DNA of 64,000 bases, from the NCBI GenBank assembly GCA_022648685.1, contig JALCMW010000003.1, positions 1 to 64,000 on the forward strand, written 5' to 3'. Position numbers and translations under genes: made by a program. This document shows, one piece after another, positions 32,846 to 41,527 of the stretch. The notes beneath the pieces are model-generated. The model saw only the letters and a program-made list of their open reading frames with translations, was not told the DNA's origin and searched no databases. Numbering within the stretch: the first letter of the stretch is position 1; each line of letters opens with the position of its first letter. Origin of the DNA: Bacteroidales bacterium (lineage in GTDB: Bacteria; Bacteroidota; Bacteroidia; Bacteroidales; UBA932).

Positions 32846-35671
32846 TTATTTGATGCTGACTTTTAATTCGAAACCGAAAAATATTGGTATCCCCAGTTCT
32901 GATTTGGTCCCGGATGCTTTGCTTCTGTATAATGGTCTGTGATTGAATATATTGTTTACGTAGAAAGATGCCGTCATCCAGTCTCCTATTTCTTTTGTGA
33001 TGTTCAGGTTGAACATTACATATGGAAATGTTTTTTCTGTTATGAACCTGCTGTCGGAAAGTGTCGGGAAAAGGTAGGAGTATTCCGGATTCTCTTTCAT
33101 AGAAGCATCGAATGGATGGATTTTTCCGTCTTTTCTGGAGATATATTTTACGAACATATCGTCATTTTTGAATGTATCCCAAGATTTGGACCACCAGTCC
33201 ACTTGTGATGTAAGTGTTATGACAAAACCTATTTTAGGTATATTGTGTGTTGCCCTGAATGTTGTCAGTAAATTTTCGTAATGTGATGTGGAGACTTCAG
33301 GGTTGTATATTCCTATGTTTGATTCCACATTTCTGGTATCGGAAATCGTGCTGAATGAATATCCCTTGCTTGTTGAAGAGCCTCTGGTCCATGCTCCGTT
33401 TATGTAGAATGATGTCCGTATGCCATCGAACCTGCCCAAATTTATTTCATATTCGATACCGCTGTTGCGGACTTTAAGGTTATTCCCAGGTTTATAAACC
33501 TTGAAAAACAGATTGTATGTCGAATCTACGGCAACCGTCGGAGACGTCCCGGTGTTGTGTTTTACTTCTTTATACGCTTTATGCTGATACCAGATGAATG
33601 AATCCGGAGAAAGGCCGAAACTGTAGCCGTTGTCCATATATTCGTCATAAGCGGTTATGGAGACCTGGTATCTTTTTGCTATGCGGAAATCAAAACCGGC
33701 TTCGACCTTTCTGTTCCTGGCTATTTCCAGATTGTTGTTTTTCGCGCTATATACGTGTGTCGTTGCGATTAGCAATTGCTCATTGTCCGGATAGTTGACA
33801 TCCATGCCGTTGTAGTTTATGTCGTCCAGATAAGCATAGTTAGGGTTCAGCATTATTGATGTCGGGGCTTTGCTTGTAAAGCCCCAGCCGCCTCTTGCCG
33901 TCATCCATGGGAATATGTCGAAACTTGCATTGACTCTAGGAGAAAGGGATGTGAGGTCGTTGATCCAGTCGAATCTGGCACCGGCAGTGACATTGAGGTG
34001 CCTTTCTGCGAATTCAAAGTCGAATGTGTTCTCGAAATATCCTCCCAGCTGGTTTACGAAAGGAATATCATAGTAATGTCTTTTCCTGAAACCGGAAGCG
34101 GTGTTGCTTATGTTTCTGTACGGAGGAAGATCATCATCATATGATGCGCCTTTGCCAAGGTTGCCGTCGCTCTTGAAGTCTGCTCCTATAAGGAACTTTT
34201 CCGTGAAATTGTTCCATGTCTTGCTGAAGTCCGCATTTGCCTTTGCAAAGACGTTCACTTCTTTTCCGTCAATGTCATATTTGTAGAAATAACTGTACGG
34301 TAGTACATTACCTGATATTCCGGTGCTTGCGGAGTTTGTGATTTCATTGCCCGATGCGTCGAAAAGATGCTGGCCGGGAGTATTCGTATATACGGCCCCG
34401 TCGTTCATTGCCGTAGAATAGAGGTTCATTGCATTTGAGGCTACTGATTCGAAATGAGAGTCTTTGCCGTTGTAGCTGCCCGACACAAGCCAGTTTAGGG
34501 ATTTCAGCCAGCCACGGTTAAGGAATGCGTGGCCGTTGGTATTGAATTGCAATCCTACCTCTGATGAATGAGAACGAGTCTTGTCCCTTGCGTCCGGATT
34601 CAGTTTCTGAGTGTCTTTTCCATAGGAAATTCCAAGGGATGTGTTGGCCGTGGAATTGTGTCCGAACATTACTGACCACAGGCCTTTGACATTGGCTCTT
34701 TGGTAGAATGATGTTGACTCGGTCAATTTGCTTTGGTTGTATGCGTAATCGCCGCTGATATTCAGATCGCCGGCTTTTTTCCCGAGATTGATTCCTTTTG
34801 TTGCACTTGCCTGGTATATATTCGGATTTGTCTTGAATCTTATTACAAGTGGCGATTTCCCGGCTTTGGATTTCACCAGAACTGCTCCTGAAGTAAGGTC
34901 TCCGTATTGTACCGACGGGATTCCCCTTATCACTTCGACGGATTCTATGTTATCTGTGGAAAGTCCTCTTATGTCCACGCCGGCAGATGCCGATGCTGCG
35001 TTCGTGTTATTATCCATTGTGGATCCGCTTTGTGCGGTGGTGAGCATCTGGAGATTGGCATTGTTGGACATCGGGGCTCCGTCCACGATGATGGCCGTGC
35101 CCAGGCTGTTCATGCTGCTTCCTCCGGCGTTGTTCCTTATTGTTATGAATTGTGCCGATGAGAGATCCGGATTTGAAATTGCGACACCGGGCAGTAGTCC
35201 CATAACATCTTTCAGGGAACTTGTCTGCATGTGGTCCATGGCTTGTCTGGAAATCTCGGAAGCCGTGCTATGTCCTGCTTCGTTCCTTGTGGCTACGACC
35301 GTGACTTTGTCAAGCCTGAACGATGTCTCTTTCATTTTGAAGTTGAGAAGTTTATGTTCTCCTCTCTTCATTGTGAACGTAGTATCGATTTCTTCCATAC
35401 CGAAAAATTGTATGGACAGATTGATGCTTCCGGAAGGGACCTCTTTTATTTCATAGTTTCCGTTGGCGTCCGTCATCGAGTATAGTCCGGATGGTTTAAG
35501 GACTACACTTGCAAATTCGATCTTTGAACCGTCTTGTGCTCTCACGACTCCGTAGATGCTGCCTGTCTTCACAGGGTCTGTTATCACGGAGCTTGAGGCA
35601 AGTACTTCAGTAGCGAATAGAAGACTTGCCATCAGAGAAAGATATGCCGATTTAATCAAAGGTCTTTTCAT
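32846..35671 (-). CDS. TonB-dependent outer-membrane receptor
   Basis: The start at 35671 (MKRPLIKSAYLSLMAS) gives a proper signal peptide; the open frame extends 50 codons further upstream without good reason. The 941-residue protein has a carboxypeptidase-regulatory-like N-terminal domain (GSIYGVVRAQDG...YEIKEVPSGS, about 35-115). A plug domain follows (TVVATRNEAGHSTASEISRQ, then GVDIRGLSTDNIESVEVIRG and SVQYGDLTSGAVLVKSKAG), then a 22-strand barrel ending GFELKVSIK. It should take up a ligand across the outer membrane using TonB energy. It is first in a seven-gene operon with three peptidases and an HmuY-like lipoprotein, so peptide or heme uptake is the leading guess. Confidence 0.88.
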   Translation of the reverse strand: MKRPLIKSAYLSLMASLLFATEVLASSSVITDPVKTGSIYGVVRAQDGSKIEFASVVLKPSGLYSMTDANGNYEIKEVPSGSINLSIQFFGMEEIDTTFTMKRGEHKLLNFKMKETSFRLDKVTVVATRNEAGHSTASEISRQAMDHMQTSSLKDVMGLLPGVAISNPDLSSAQFITIRNNAGGSSMNSLGTAIIVDGAPMSNNANLQMLTTAQSGSTMDNNTNAASASAGVDIRGLSTDNIESVEVIRGIPSVQYGDLTSGAVLVKSKAGKSPLVIRFKTNPNIYQASATKGINLGKKAGDLNISGDYAYNQSKLTESTSFYQRANVKGLWSVMFGHNSTANTSLGISYGKDTQKLNPDARDKTRSHSSEVGLQFNTNGHAFLNRGWLKSLNWLVSGSYNGKDSHFESVASNAMNLYSTAMNDGAVYTNTPGQHLFDASGNEITNSASTGISGNVLPYSYFYKYDIDGKEVNVFAKANADFSKTWNNFTEKFLIGADFKSDGNLGKGASYDDDLPPYRNISNTASGFRKRHYYDIPFVNQLGGYFENTFDFEFAERHLNVTAGARFDWINDLTSLSPRVNASFDIFPWMTARGGWGFTSKAPTSIMLNPNYAYLDDINYNGMDVNYPDNEQLLIATTHVYSAKNNNLEIARNRKVEAGFDFRIAKRYQVSITAYDEYMDNGYSFGLSPDSFIWYQHKAYKEVKHNTGTSPTVAVDSTYNLFFKVYKPGNNLKVRNSGIEYEINLGRFDGIRTSFYINGAWTRGSSTSKGYSFSTISDTRNVESNIGIYNPEVSTSHYENLLTTFRATHNIPKIGFVITLTSQVDWWSKSWDTFKNDDMFVKYISRKDGKIHPFDASMKENPEYSYLFPTLSDSRFITEKTFPYVMFNLNITKEIGDWMTASFYVNNIFNHRPLYRSKASGTKSELGIPIFFGFELKVSIK

Positions 35672-35687
35672 ATTGTATAGTTTTAAA

Positions 35688-35707
35688 AAATGCATTTTTA
35701 TGCATTT
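35688..35707. promoter_or_regulatory. Hairpin AAATGCAT-TTTT-ATGCATTT in the TonB-operon leader
   Basis: An 8-bp stem with a four-base loop lies 17 bases upstream of the receptor start codon. It could mask the initiation region or mark an RNA-binding site. There is no T-run, so it is not a terminator. Confidence 0.35.
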
Positions 35708-35876
35708 ATATATCTTGCCGTACAGTTCGCAAATAAGCGAATTAGGTAGCGGTGCTTGTAATTTGTTAATCCTTGGCTTAGAATGGTTACACTTTATAAG
35801 TGAAATCTTTTTAAGTCGCAATTATTAATCGTATGTGGTATAGGAAAACTCTGAATAATTGGCTATCGCTCTGCTG

Positions 35877-35884
35877 CAAATATA
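35877..35884 (-). promoter_or_regulatory. -7 promoter box of the protease/TonB operon
   Basis: The minus strand reads TATATTTG about 205 bases upstream of the receptor start, leaving a long leader. A second match, TAACTTTG (36008-36015, minus strand), lies further upstream and could be an alternative promoter. Confidence 0.45.
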
Positions 35885-35963
35885 TTAAATAATATTATTA
35901 TACATTGTATTTGATTAAATTTTTTCAATAATTATTCATTAAAAACAGCATGCTTCCTTTTTG

Positions 35964-36003
35964 TAAGATGATAACCTTATTTTTAAGATGTCAACCTTAT
36001 TTC
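35964..36003. repeat. 20-bp direct repeat pair upstream of the TonB operon
   Basis: TAAGATGATAACCTTATTTT is followed immediately by a second copy with 17 of 20 bases the same. Two helical turns of spacing suggests binding of a regulator to one face of the DNA. LytTR proteins bind such repeats, and one is encoded at 59733. The rest of 36016-36270 is without clear signals. Confidence 0.45.
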
Positions 36004-36351
36004 AGTGCAAAGTTAAGCCGGTACCGAAGGGAAGTCAATACCCAGATATGAGTATTTATTTGCGCTCCCGGATACCAAGTGTTGCTATGATATAGTCTTA
36101 TCGATAGTAAAGCAAGGATATAAAATGATTTTTCTATGGATCCTGTCGGCGATGAGGCATCATTCTCCAGGATGGAAGTTTTGTATGAGTGAAAGCGTTT
36201 CCGTATTGAACAGGATTTATTTTATTTTCTTTGCCGTTAGTCAATAAATCAATAACTTTACAATTGATTAATGTATTATATTTTCCGTTTGAATTTTCAA
36301 CTGAATGAAGAATTCGACCGGAAATCGATGAAAATATATAATAGATTGAAA

Positions 36352-37224
36352 ATGAGCGAGCATAAAATACCGAAATCATATCTCAAGGCTCAACGCGATG
36401 AGCTGACCGATTCCATTATTTACGAGAAAATGTCCCATGTGGCTAAAGATGAACAAAACCGCAAGACTTTTCATATAATATCGCAGGAAGAAAAACATCA
36501 TGAGGAGATATGGAGAAAATATACGGGCAGGGATGTGAAAGCTTCCGGGTGGAAGATCTTTTTCTATTTCACACTTATCAGGTTTTTCGGGATTACGTTC
36601 GGTATCAAGCTGCTGGAACATACGGAGCATGACGGTGTCCAGTCTTATCAATCTCTTCCTGATGATTTTGAGGAGGCGGATGAATTGGTTGCGGCTGAAA
36701 CTAAACATGAGGACGAGTTGATCGATATGCTTAACGACAAGTCGCTGGATTATCTGGGTTCGATTGTCCTGGGCCTTAATGATGCCCTTGTCGAACTTCT
36801 GGGTGCCCTTGCCGGTTTGACTCTCGGCCTGAAAAATTCAAAGGTCATAGCTTCTGTGGGCATTATTACAGGTATTTCGGCTGCGCTTTCGATGGCAGCT
36901 TCGGAATATCTGTCGACAAAAACCGACAGCAATACTAAGGTGAATCCGATGACTGCATCCATATATACGGGGCTGGCCTATGTGATTACTGTGGTTCTGC
37001 TTATCCTGCCGTATCTGCTTGTCAGCAATATCTATATTTCTTTGCTTCTGATGGTGGCTATAGCGGTGATAATCATTGCATTTTTCAATTTCTACATATC
37101 GGTGGTGAAGACGATGCCTTTCAAAAGGCGGTTCCTGGAGATGGTTTCCATCAGCCTTGGAGTGGCATTCATCAGTTTCTTCATCGGCCTCATAGTCAAC
37201 AAAGTGTTTGACATCAATGTGTAA
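36352..37224 (+). CDS. VIT1/CCC1-family transporter with an N-terminal ferritin-like domain
   Basis: The start at 36352 (MSEHKIPKSYLKAQRDEL) is preferred; ATG 36328 and an upstream codon at 36271 are in frame. Residues 1 to about 115 form a rubrerythrin/ferritin-like bundle with E and HEE metal ligands (EEKHHEEIWRKYTG; later ETKHEDELIDML). Then come five membrane segments of the VIT1/CCC1 family (VLGLNDALVELLGALAGLTLGL, ITGISAALSMAASEYLSTK). Fused proteins of this type (MbfA/Ferritin-CCC1) export iron or manganese from the cytoplasm. It points away from the protease/TonB operon, so it could balance iron gained there. That link is inference. Confidence 0.85.
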   Translation: MSEHKIPKSYLKAQRDELTDSIIYEKMSHVAKDEQNRKTFHIISQEEKHHEEIWRKYTGRDVKASGWKIFFYFTLIRFFGITFGIKLLEHTEHDGVQSYQSLPDDFEEADELVAAETKHEDELIDMLNDKSLDYLGSIVLGLNDALVELLGALAGLTLGLKNSKVIASVGIITGISAALSMAASEYLSTKTDSNTKVNPMTASIYTGLAYVITVVLLILPYLLVSNIYISLLLMVAIAVIIIAFFNFYISVVKTMPFKRRFLEMVSISLGVAFISFFIGLIVNKVFDINV

Positions 37225-37379
37225 TTGATTTATAGTCAACGTGTAATGATTGTCGTCCTGTCACTGTGATGGATTTTGTACGGTTCTTCAGGAAGTAATT
37301 CAAGGCCTGATTGATTCATGCTTGACATTCTTCCTGTATCCTGTATGATTCATTATACCGGCGTCTTCCATTCTGTTTT

Positions 37380-37590
37380 TTCCTTTTGTTGTCCAACTTT
37401 TGGGGTGCGCTCCATGGCTTTTTGATTGGAGGCGTCCACGCTTCCTGTGGTTTAAATATCTAATAGTTAATGATTTAGCTATCGAAGAGCATGGCCGGGT
37501 CGGGTATTTTAAAGGGGGCTGTCCATGGCGGATGGGGCTTAAATGGTTGGTAATTAATGGTTTAGCTATTGACGAGCATGGCCGGCTCCA
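37380..37590 (+). repeat. Dispersed intergenic repeat, locus B (leader plus two units)
   Basis: A leader GTCCAACTTTTGGGGTGCGC is followed by two units of about 72 bases that start GGCGTCCACG and GGCTGTCCATGG and end in GAGCATGGCCGG. The best matches are loci C and D. The flanking 37225-37379 has no other feature. Confidence 0.65.
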
Positions 37591-37680
37591 TGGTAATTTG
37601 CCGATGCGGAAGCATTTCGTTTTTATTTTTGTCCATGATTGTAAAAGTATTTATAATTGTATATGGAAGGAATATATAAA

Positions 37681-38217
37681 ATGAACCCGGTACTGTTTGT
37701 CATGTCCGGATTGCCCGCTTCCGGAAAGTCTACGCTGGCAAAATTTCTATCGAAAGAGTACGATGCTTTCTATTTGAGGATTGACACAGTAGAGCAGGCT
37801 TTGCGGGATTTGTGCGGACTTGATGTTCAAGGTGAAGGTTACCGTTTGTCGTATCGGATAGCTAAAGATAATCTGGCATTGAATCATAATGTTGTTGCGG
37901 ATTCATGCAATCCGGTTGATCTTACCCGCAAGGAATGGGAGGCTGTTGCCGTGGAGAGCAATTGCCGGTGTATCAATGTGGAAGTGGTCTGCTCCGACAA
38001 GGCTGAACACCGTAGAAGGTGCGAAACCAGATCGGAAGAAGTAACCGGACTGCATCTGCCTTCATGGAATGAGATTATAAATCGAAAGTATGATGTCTGG
38101 GAACGGGACCGGATATTGATTGATACGGCCGGCAAATCTCCTGAAGACAGTTCATCCGATTTGAAAAAAGCACTTGACAACTATCTGGAAAGCGATAACT
38201 CCGGCAGCATTAGATAG
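37681..38217 (+). CDS. P-loop kinase of the zeta-toxin/AAA_33 type
   Basis: Starting at ATG 37681, the 178-residue protein begins MNPVLFVMSGLPASGKST, a clean Walker A. DTVEQALRD follows, then the second strand VVADSCNPVDLTRKEW and an R-rich lid (HRRRCETRSEE). Such small kinases include zeta-like toxins, tRNA kinases and metabolite kinases. No antitoxin-like gene is adjacent, so a metabolic role is as likely as a toxin role. A TTG at 37657 is an alternative start. It lies alone downstream of repeat locus B. Confidence 0.75.
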   Translation: MNPVLFVMSGLPASGKSTLAKFLSKEYDAFYLRIDTVEQALRDLCGLDVQGEGYRLSYRIAKDNLALNHNVVADSCNPVDLTRKEWEAVAVESNCRCINVEVVCSDKAEHRRRCETRSEEVTGLHLPSWNEIINRKYDVWERDRILIDTAGKSPEDSSSDLKKALDNYLESDNSGSIR

Positions 38218-38310
38218 CTAGAAAGGGAAGAAAACAGAATCGAAAGTCGCATGCAATCTTCCATAGCCGATAGCCGAACCGTTAGTTGCAATTTAACAAA
38301 AAAGACAAAT

Positions 38311-39492
38311 ATGAAACAGGGAAAATTCACTTTGCTGATCGTTCTATTCTTGACCTCCATTGGAATCGGGAATTTGAAAGCACAACAAATCACCGGTAAA
38401 AATGATGAGACGATTTTTATCTGGGGCGGAGATATTAACACGAAATTTGTCCGGTACGTAGCTGATTTGACAAAAAAAGAACGTCCCGAAATTTGTTATT
38501 TGCCAACAGCAAGCGGAGACAATCAGGACAACATCAAATATTGGGAAAATATATGTAATAGGTTACAATTAGATACTTTAATTCTTAAAGTGTGGGTAAG
38601 TTCCTCGGAGAAGAATCAATCATTTGAAGATATTCTTCTTAATTCCGATGCTATTGTGGTCGGTGGGGGAAATACCTTGAATATGCTTGGAATCTGGAAA
38701 GCTCAAGGAATAGATACCATTTTGGAAAAAGCATTGAAGAGCGGGATAATATTGTCGGGGGGAAGTGCTGGTTCGATATGTTGGTTTCAGAACGGAATCA
38801 GTGATTCGCGCCCCGTTGATTTAAGTGTTGTCAAAGGCTTAGGCTTTTTGCCTTATAGCAATTGCCCGCACTATTCACAAGAATCAAGGAAGAAATTATA
38901 TCAACAGATGATAAAGGATGGGCAAATGAATCCGGGTTATGCAACTGATGAGTTGGCCGGAATCCTTTTCAAAAACGGGAAAGCTGTAAAATTTATCAGC
39001 CAAAGCGACATACATAATTCTTATTTTGTAAGTCTTGAAAAGGGGAAAATAAAAGAGACTGAACTGAAATCCGGGATTTTAATCGGAAAAAATTCTCTGC
39101 CCGAAGGATCTTATTCCATTCAAACCATACAAAAGGAAATCAAAGATTTACTGGATATCAATGATAGTTCATCGCCATTAAGTGCATATGTTTCTGAAAT
39201 GAAAACTTTAAAGTTGAACAAAGAAAATCTTAGCGAATCAGTAAAAAACAAAATTTTAAAAATTGAAGCTGAAAAGATATTCGTATACAAAAACAAGCTG
39301 GCCGGAGTTGTAAACAACGCATATCTTGATTCTTTTGGATATGGAATGTGGTATTTTTATAATTGCAATGGAACTTGGACAAGTATGGGAGAAGACATAG
39401 GCGGAAAAACAATATTTGAGAGTGAAATCAAGTTTCGTGAAAGAGCGGCAACAATTATCGGGCAAGCAGAAAAAAAATTAAACTGCCACTGA
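38311..39492 (+). CDS. Exported peptidase E (S51) family protein
   Basis: The start at 38311 gives a signal peptide (MKQGKFTLLIVLF...LKAQ). The S51 fold is clear: ICYLPTASGDNQDNI, AIVVGGGNTLNMLGIW, and the nucleophile elbow LSGGSAGSICWF with the catalytic Ser. His in NCPHYS and Glu in TDELAGI are the probable triad partners. Residues beyond 270 are extra and unassigned. Peptidase E cleaves Asp-Xaa dipeptides or acts like cyanophycinase in other members. Export would be unusual for the E. coli type but is seen in Bacteroidota. Probable role: peptide turnover in the periplasm. Confidence 0.8.
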   Translation: MKQGKFTLLIVLFLTSIGIGNLKAQQITGKNDETIFIWGGDINTKFVRYVADLTKKERPEICYLPTASGDNQDNIKYWENICNRLQLDTLILKVWVSSSEKNQSFEDILLNSDAIVVGGGNTLNMLGIWKAQGIDTILEKALKSGIILSGGSAGSICWFQNGISDSRPVDLSVVKGLGFLPYSNCPHYSQESRKKLYQQMIKDGQMNPGYATDELAGILFKNGKAVKFISQSDIHNSYFVSLEKGKIKETELKSGILIGKNSLPEGSYSIQTIQKEIKDLLDINDSSSPLSAYVSEMKTLKLNKENLSESVKNKILKIEAEKIFVYKNKLAGVVNNAYLDSFGYGMWYFYNCNGTWTSMGEDIGGKTIFESEIKFRERAATIIGQAEKKLNCH

Positions 39493-39668
39493 CACTTACT
39501 ATATGAATGGAATGTGGCATTGTAGATATCAAGGTCTCTTACCCGCTCGAACTATGTAGCAGTTTGCCAGGAGAGTACCATGAAATATGTTACCATCATA
39601 CAAGTTATAGTTAGCAATCATTATATGATAATCATCGTAACCGTAAGGGTAAATAAAATGAAGAGATT

Positions 39669-39989
39669 ATGCAAAAATGTAAGATAACAGTCATAAGAAG
39701 AGATTTACATAAAGACTTGGCTGTAAGTTATTGCCAGTCAGAAGTGGGACTTTGTCCCTGTTTCAAAGATGGAGATGTGTTCTTTGCCGGATTTGACCAA
39801 CCGGAAGGCTTTTGCGGTTGGGCCTGGAATGATATTTATAAGATTGTTTCAACATTGCTATCCGGCGGAAACTATTCGACAGGAGTATTTGAAGACTGGA
39901 TGAAAAATGAAAGAGAAATGATAGTTTGTTGCACAGATGCAATCAGACCGGTAACTTTTAAAATAGAATTGATAGAAGAAAAGGAGTAA
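39669..39989 (+). CDS. TIGR04076-family small protein
   Basis: The 106-residue protein reads CKITVIRRDLHKDLA...CPCFKDGDVFF, then CGWAWNDIYKIVSTLLSGG and CCTDAIRPVTFKIE. These are the conserved cysteines and strands of the TIGR04076 family, whose function is unknown. Many members carry this same Cys-rich beta fold and may bind a metal or a small ligand. It is followed at 24 bases by a truncated ORF and then by the YdeI-like gene, all on the plus strand, and could share a transcript with them. Confidence 0.75.
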   Translation: MQKCKITVIRRDLHKDLAVSYCQSEVGLCPCFKDGDVFFAGFDQPEGFCGWAWNDIYKIVSTLLSGGNYSTGVFEDWMKNEREMIVCCTDAIRPVTFKIELIEEKE

Positions 39990-40013
39990 GGGATTTTTTA
40001 CTACCTCTGTTCT

Positions 40014-40211
40014 ATGTTTTCCGATGTCGCAAAGTCGGAAACTAAGACATTGTATCAATGCACCACCGGTTACAGCAAAGTCCTTTTTGAGAAAGCTTTT
40101 GGTTGCAAGGTTGATGTGGAACTGCTTAAAAGCATAAAAACGGGAGACGATATCTGTTTGGTGAAAATCATTCCGCACGGCGTAATTGAATTCAAGGATC
40201 AAAAGTATTAA
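40014..40211 (+). pseudogene. C-terminal fragment of a V4R-like/hydrolase-type sensor domain
   Basis: The 65-codon ORF reads CTTGYSKVLFEKAFGCKVDVE followed by SIKTGDDICLVKI. This looks like the end of small ligand-binding domains with a Gly-Asp-x-x-Cys finish, such as V4R or related hydrolase-like proteins. The N-terminal two thirds are absent, so it is likely a remnant. A short genuine protein cannot be excluded. Confidence 0.35.
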
Positions 40212-40236
40212 CCGATTTGCCGGATAAATTCTAATT

Positions 40237-40794
40237 ATGGAGATCAAATATTTTACAAACAGACGGGATTGGCGGGAATGGCTAGAAACCAATTTCGAGA
40301 CGCGTGATGACATTTGGCTGGAATATCCTAAAAAAGAAACGGGGAAAGAGCGGATCCTGTACAATGATGCAGTTGAGGAAGCTCTCTGTTTCGGATGGAT
40401 TGACACTACCGTCAAAGCTCTTGACAATGAAACGACCATACAGCGTTTTTGTAGAAGAAGACCCTGTTCGTCCTATTCCCAAGCTAACAAGGAACGGCTT
40501 AAATGGCTGCTTGAAAACGGACTGGTTCACAAGTCAGTGCTCGAAGACGTGAAAAAAGTAACGGAAAAAGAATTTGTGTTCCCGCAAGATATCTTGGAAA
40601 GATTGGAATCGGATAGAGATGTCTGGGAGCATTTCCTGAAGATGTCCGAACCCTATAAACGGATCAGGATAGCTTACATAGAAAGCGCGAGAAAAAGACC
40701 GGAGGAATTCGGGAAACGTCTGGACAATTTCATATGCAAGACCAAAGAGGGGAAAATGATAAAAGGATTCGGCGGAATTGAAAAATATTATTGA
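40237..40794 (+). CDS. YdeI/OmpD-associated family protein
   Basis: The 185-residue cytosolic protein has the YdeI signatures: WREWLETNFETRDDIWLEYPKK, the core YNDAVEEALCFGWIDTTVK (about residues 46-64), and SSYSQANKERLKWLLENG. These proteins are sometimes annotated as bacteriocin-protection proteins; their real role is unclear. It forms part of a loose plus-strand cluster with the TIGR04076 gene upstream and a HAD hydrolase downstream (43 bases). Confidence 0.85.
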   Translation: MEIKYFTNRRDWREWLETNFETRDDIWLEYPKKETGKERILYNDAVEEALCFGWIDTTVKALDNETTIQRFCRRRPCSSYSQANKERLKWLLENGLVHKSVLEDVKKVTEKEFVFPQDILERLESDRDVWEHFLKMSEPYKRIRIAYIESARKRPEEFGKRLDNFICKTKEGKMIKGFGGIEKYY

Positions 40795-40837
40795 GATTAT
40801 TGTAAATTCAAATTTTATAGTTTGTATCAATTGGATT

Positions 40838-41491
40838 ATGAAAATTAAAGGAGTGATTTTTGATTTTAACGGAACTTTATTCTGGGATACGAAGATTCAT
40901 AATAAAGCCTGGGATATCTTTTTGGAAAAGCATGATTTGAAATTATCAGATGAAGAAAAAAACGAAATAATTCACGGAAAGAATAATAAAGATATATTAA
41001 CTGCCATCTTTCCTTATAAGCTATCAAAAAACGATATCGGAATTTTCGGCAAGGAGAAGGAAAAGATATATCGGGATCTATGCTTGCAGACAAATATGCA
41101 ATTGGCTCCGGGAGCTGTGGATCTATTTAATTATCTCAAAGGCAGAAACATTCCATTTGTCATAGCGACAGCCGCGGAAATTGAAAATGTCAATTTCTAT
41201 TTCGATCATTTGGACCTCGGTTCTTTTTTCAAAAGATCGGAAGTGATATTCAACGACGGCGGAATGAAGAGCAAACCAGATCCTCAGATATTTTTAAAAG
41301 CCATGGAAGTAATGGGCTTATCGGGGAAAGAGACTCTTGTTTTTGAAGATTCCATCTCGGGTATAAAGGCGGCCGGAAATGCGGGAGCGGCAAAAATCAT
41401 AATAGTGAATTCCAATAATGCAGATTACGGCGATTGGAACTATCAGCAGATTAAAGATTTCGCACAAGTCGATAAGAGCTTATTCGACTGA
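40838..41491 (+). CDS. HAD-family phosphatase (beta-PGM-like)
   Basis: The start at 40838 is chosen because MKIKGVIFDFNGTLFWD places the nucleophile motif at the usual position; an earlier in-frame ATG at 40778 overlaps the previous gene. The 217-residue protein has HAD motif I as DFNGT (Asn in the place of the second Asp, seen in a subgroup of HADs), motif II in FVIATAAE, motif III Lys in KSKPDPQIF, and motif IV in VFEDSISGIKAA. The cap is helical, as in beta-phosphoglucomutase-like enzymes. The substrate is probably a sugar phosphate. Confidence 0.85.
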   Translation: MKIKGVIFDFNGTLFWDTKIHNKAWDIFLEKHDLKLSDEEKNEIIHGKNNKDILTAIFPYKLSKNDIGIFGKEKEKIYRDLCLQTNMQLAPGAVDLFNYLKGRNIPFVIATAAEIENVNFYFDHLDLGSFFKRSEVIFNDGGMKSKPDPQIFLKAMEVMGLSGKETLVFEDSISGIKAAGNAGAAKIIIVNSNNADYGDWNYQQIKDFAQVDKSLFD

Positions 41492-41527
41492 GACCGGACC
41501 GATTATCCATGACAAAACAAACTTGCT

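Noticed and set aside
34788..35456. 222-codon plus-strand ORF inside the TonB receptor
   Set aside because: Antisense to the conserved plug domain; hydrophobic only by mirror of the receptor codons.
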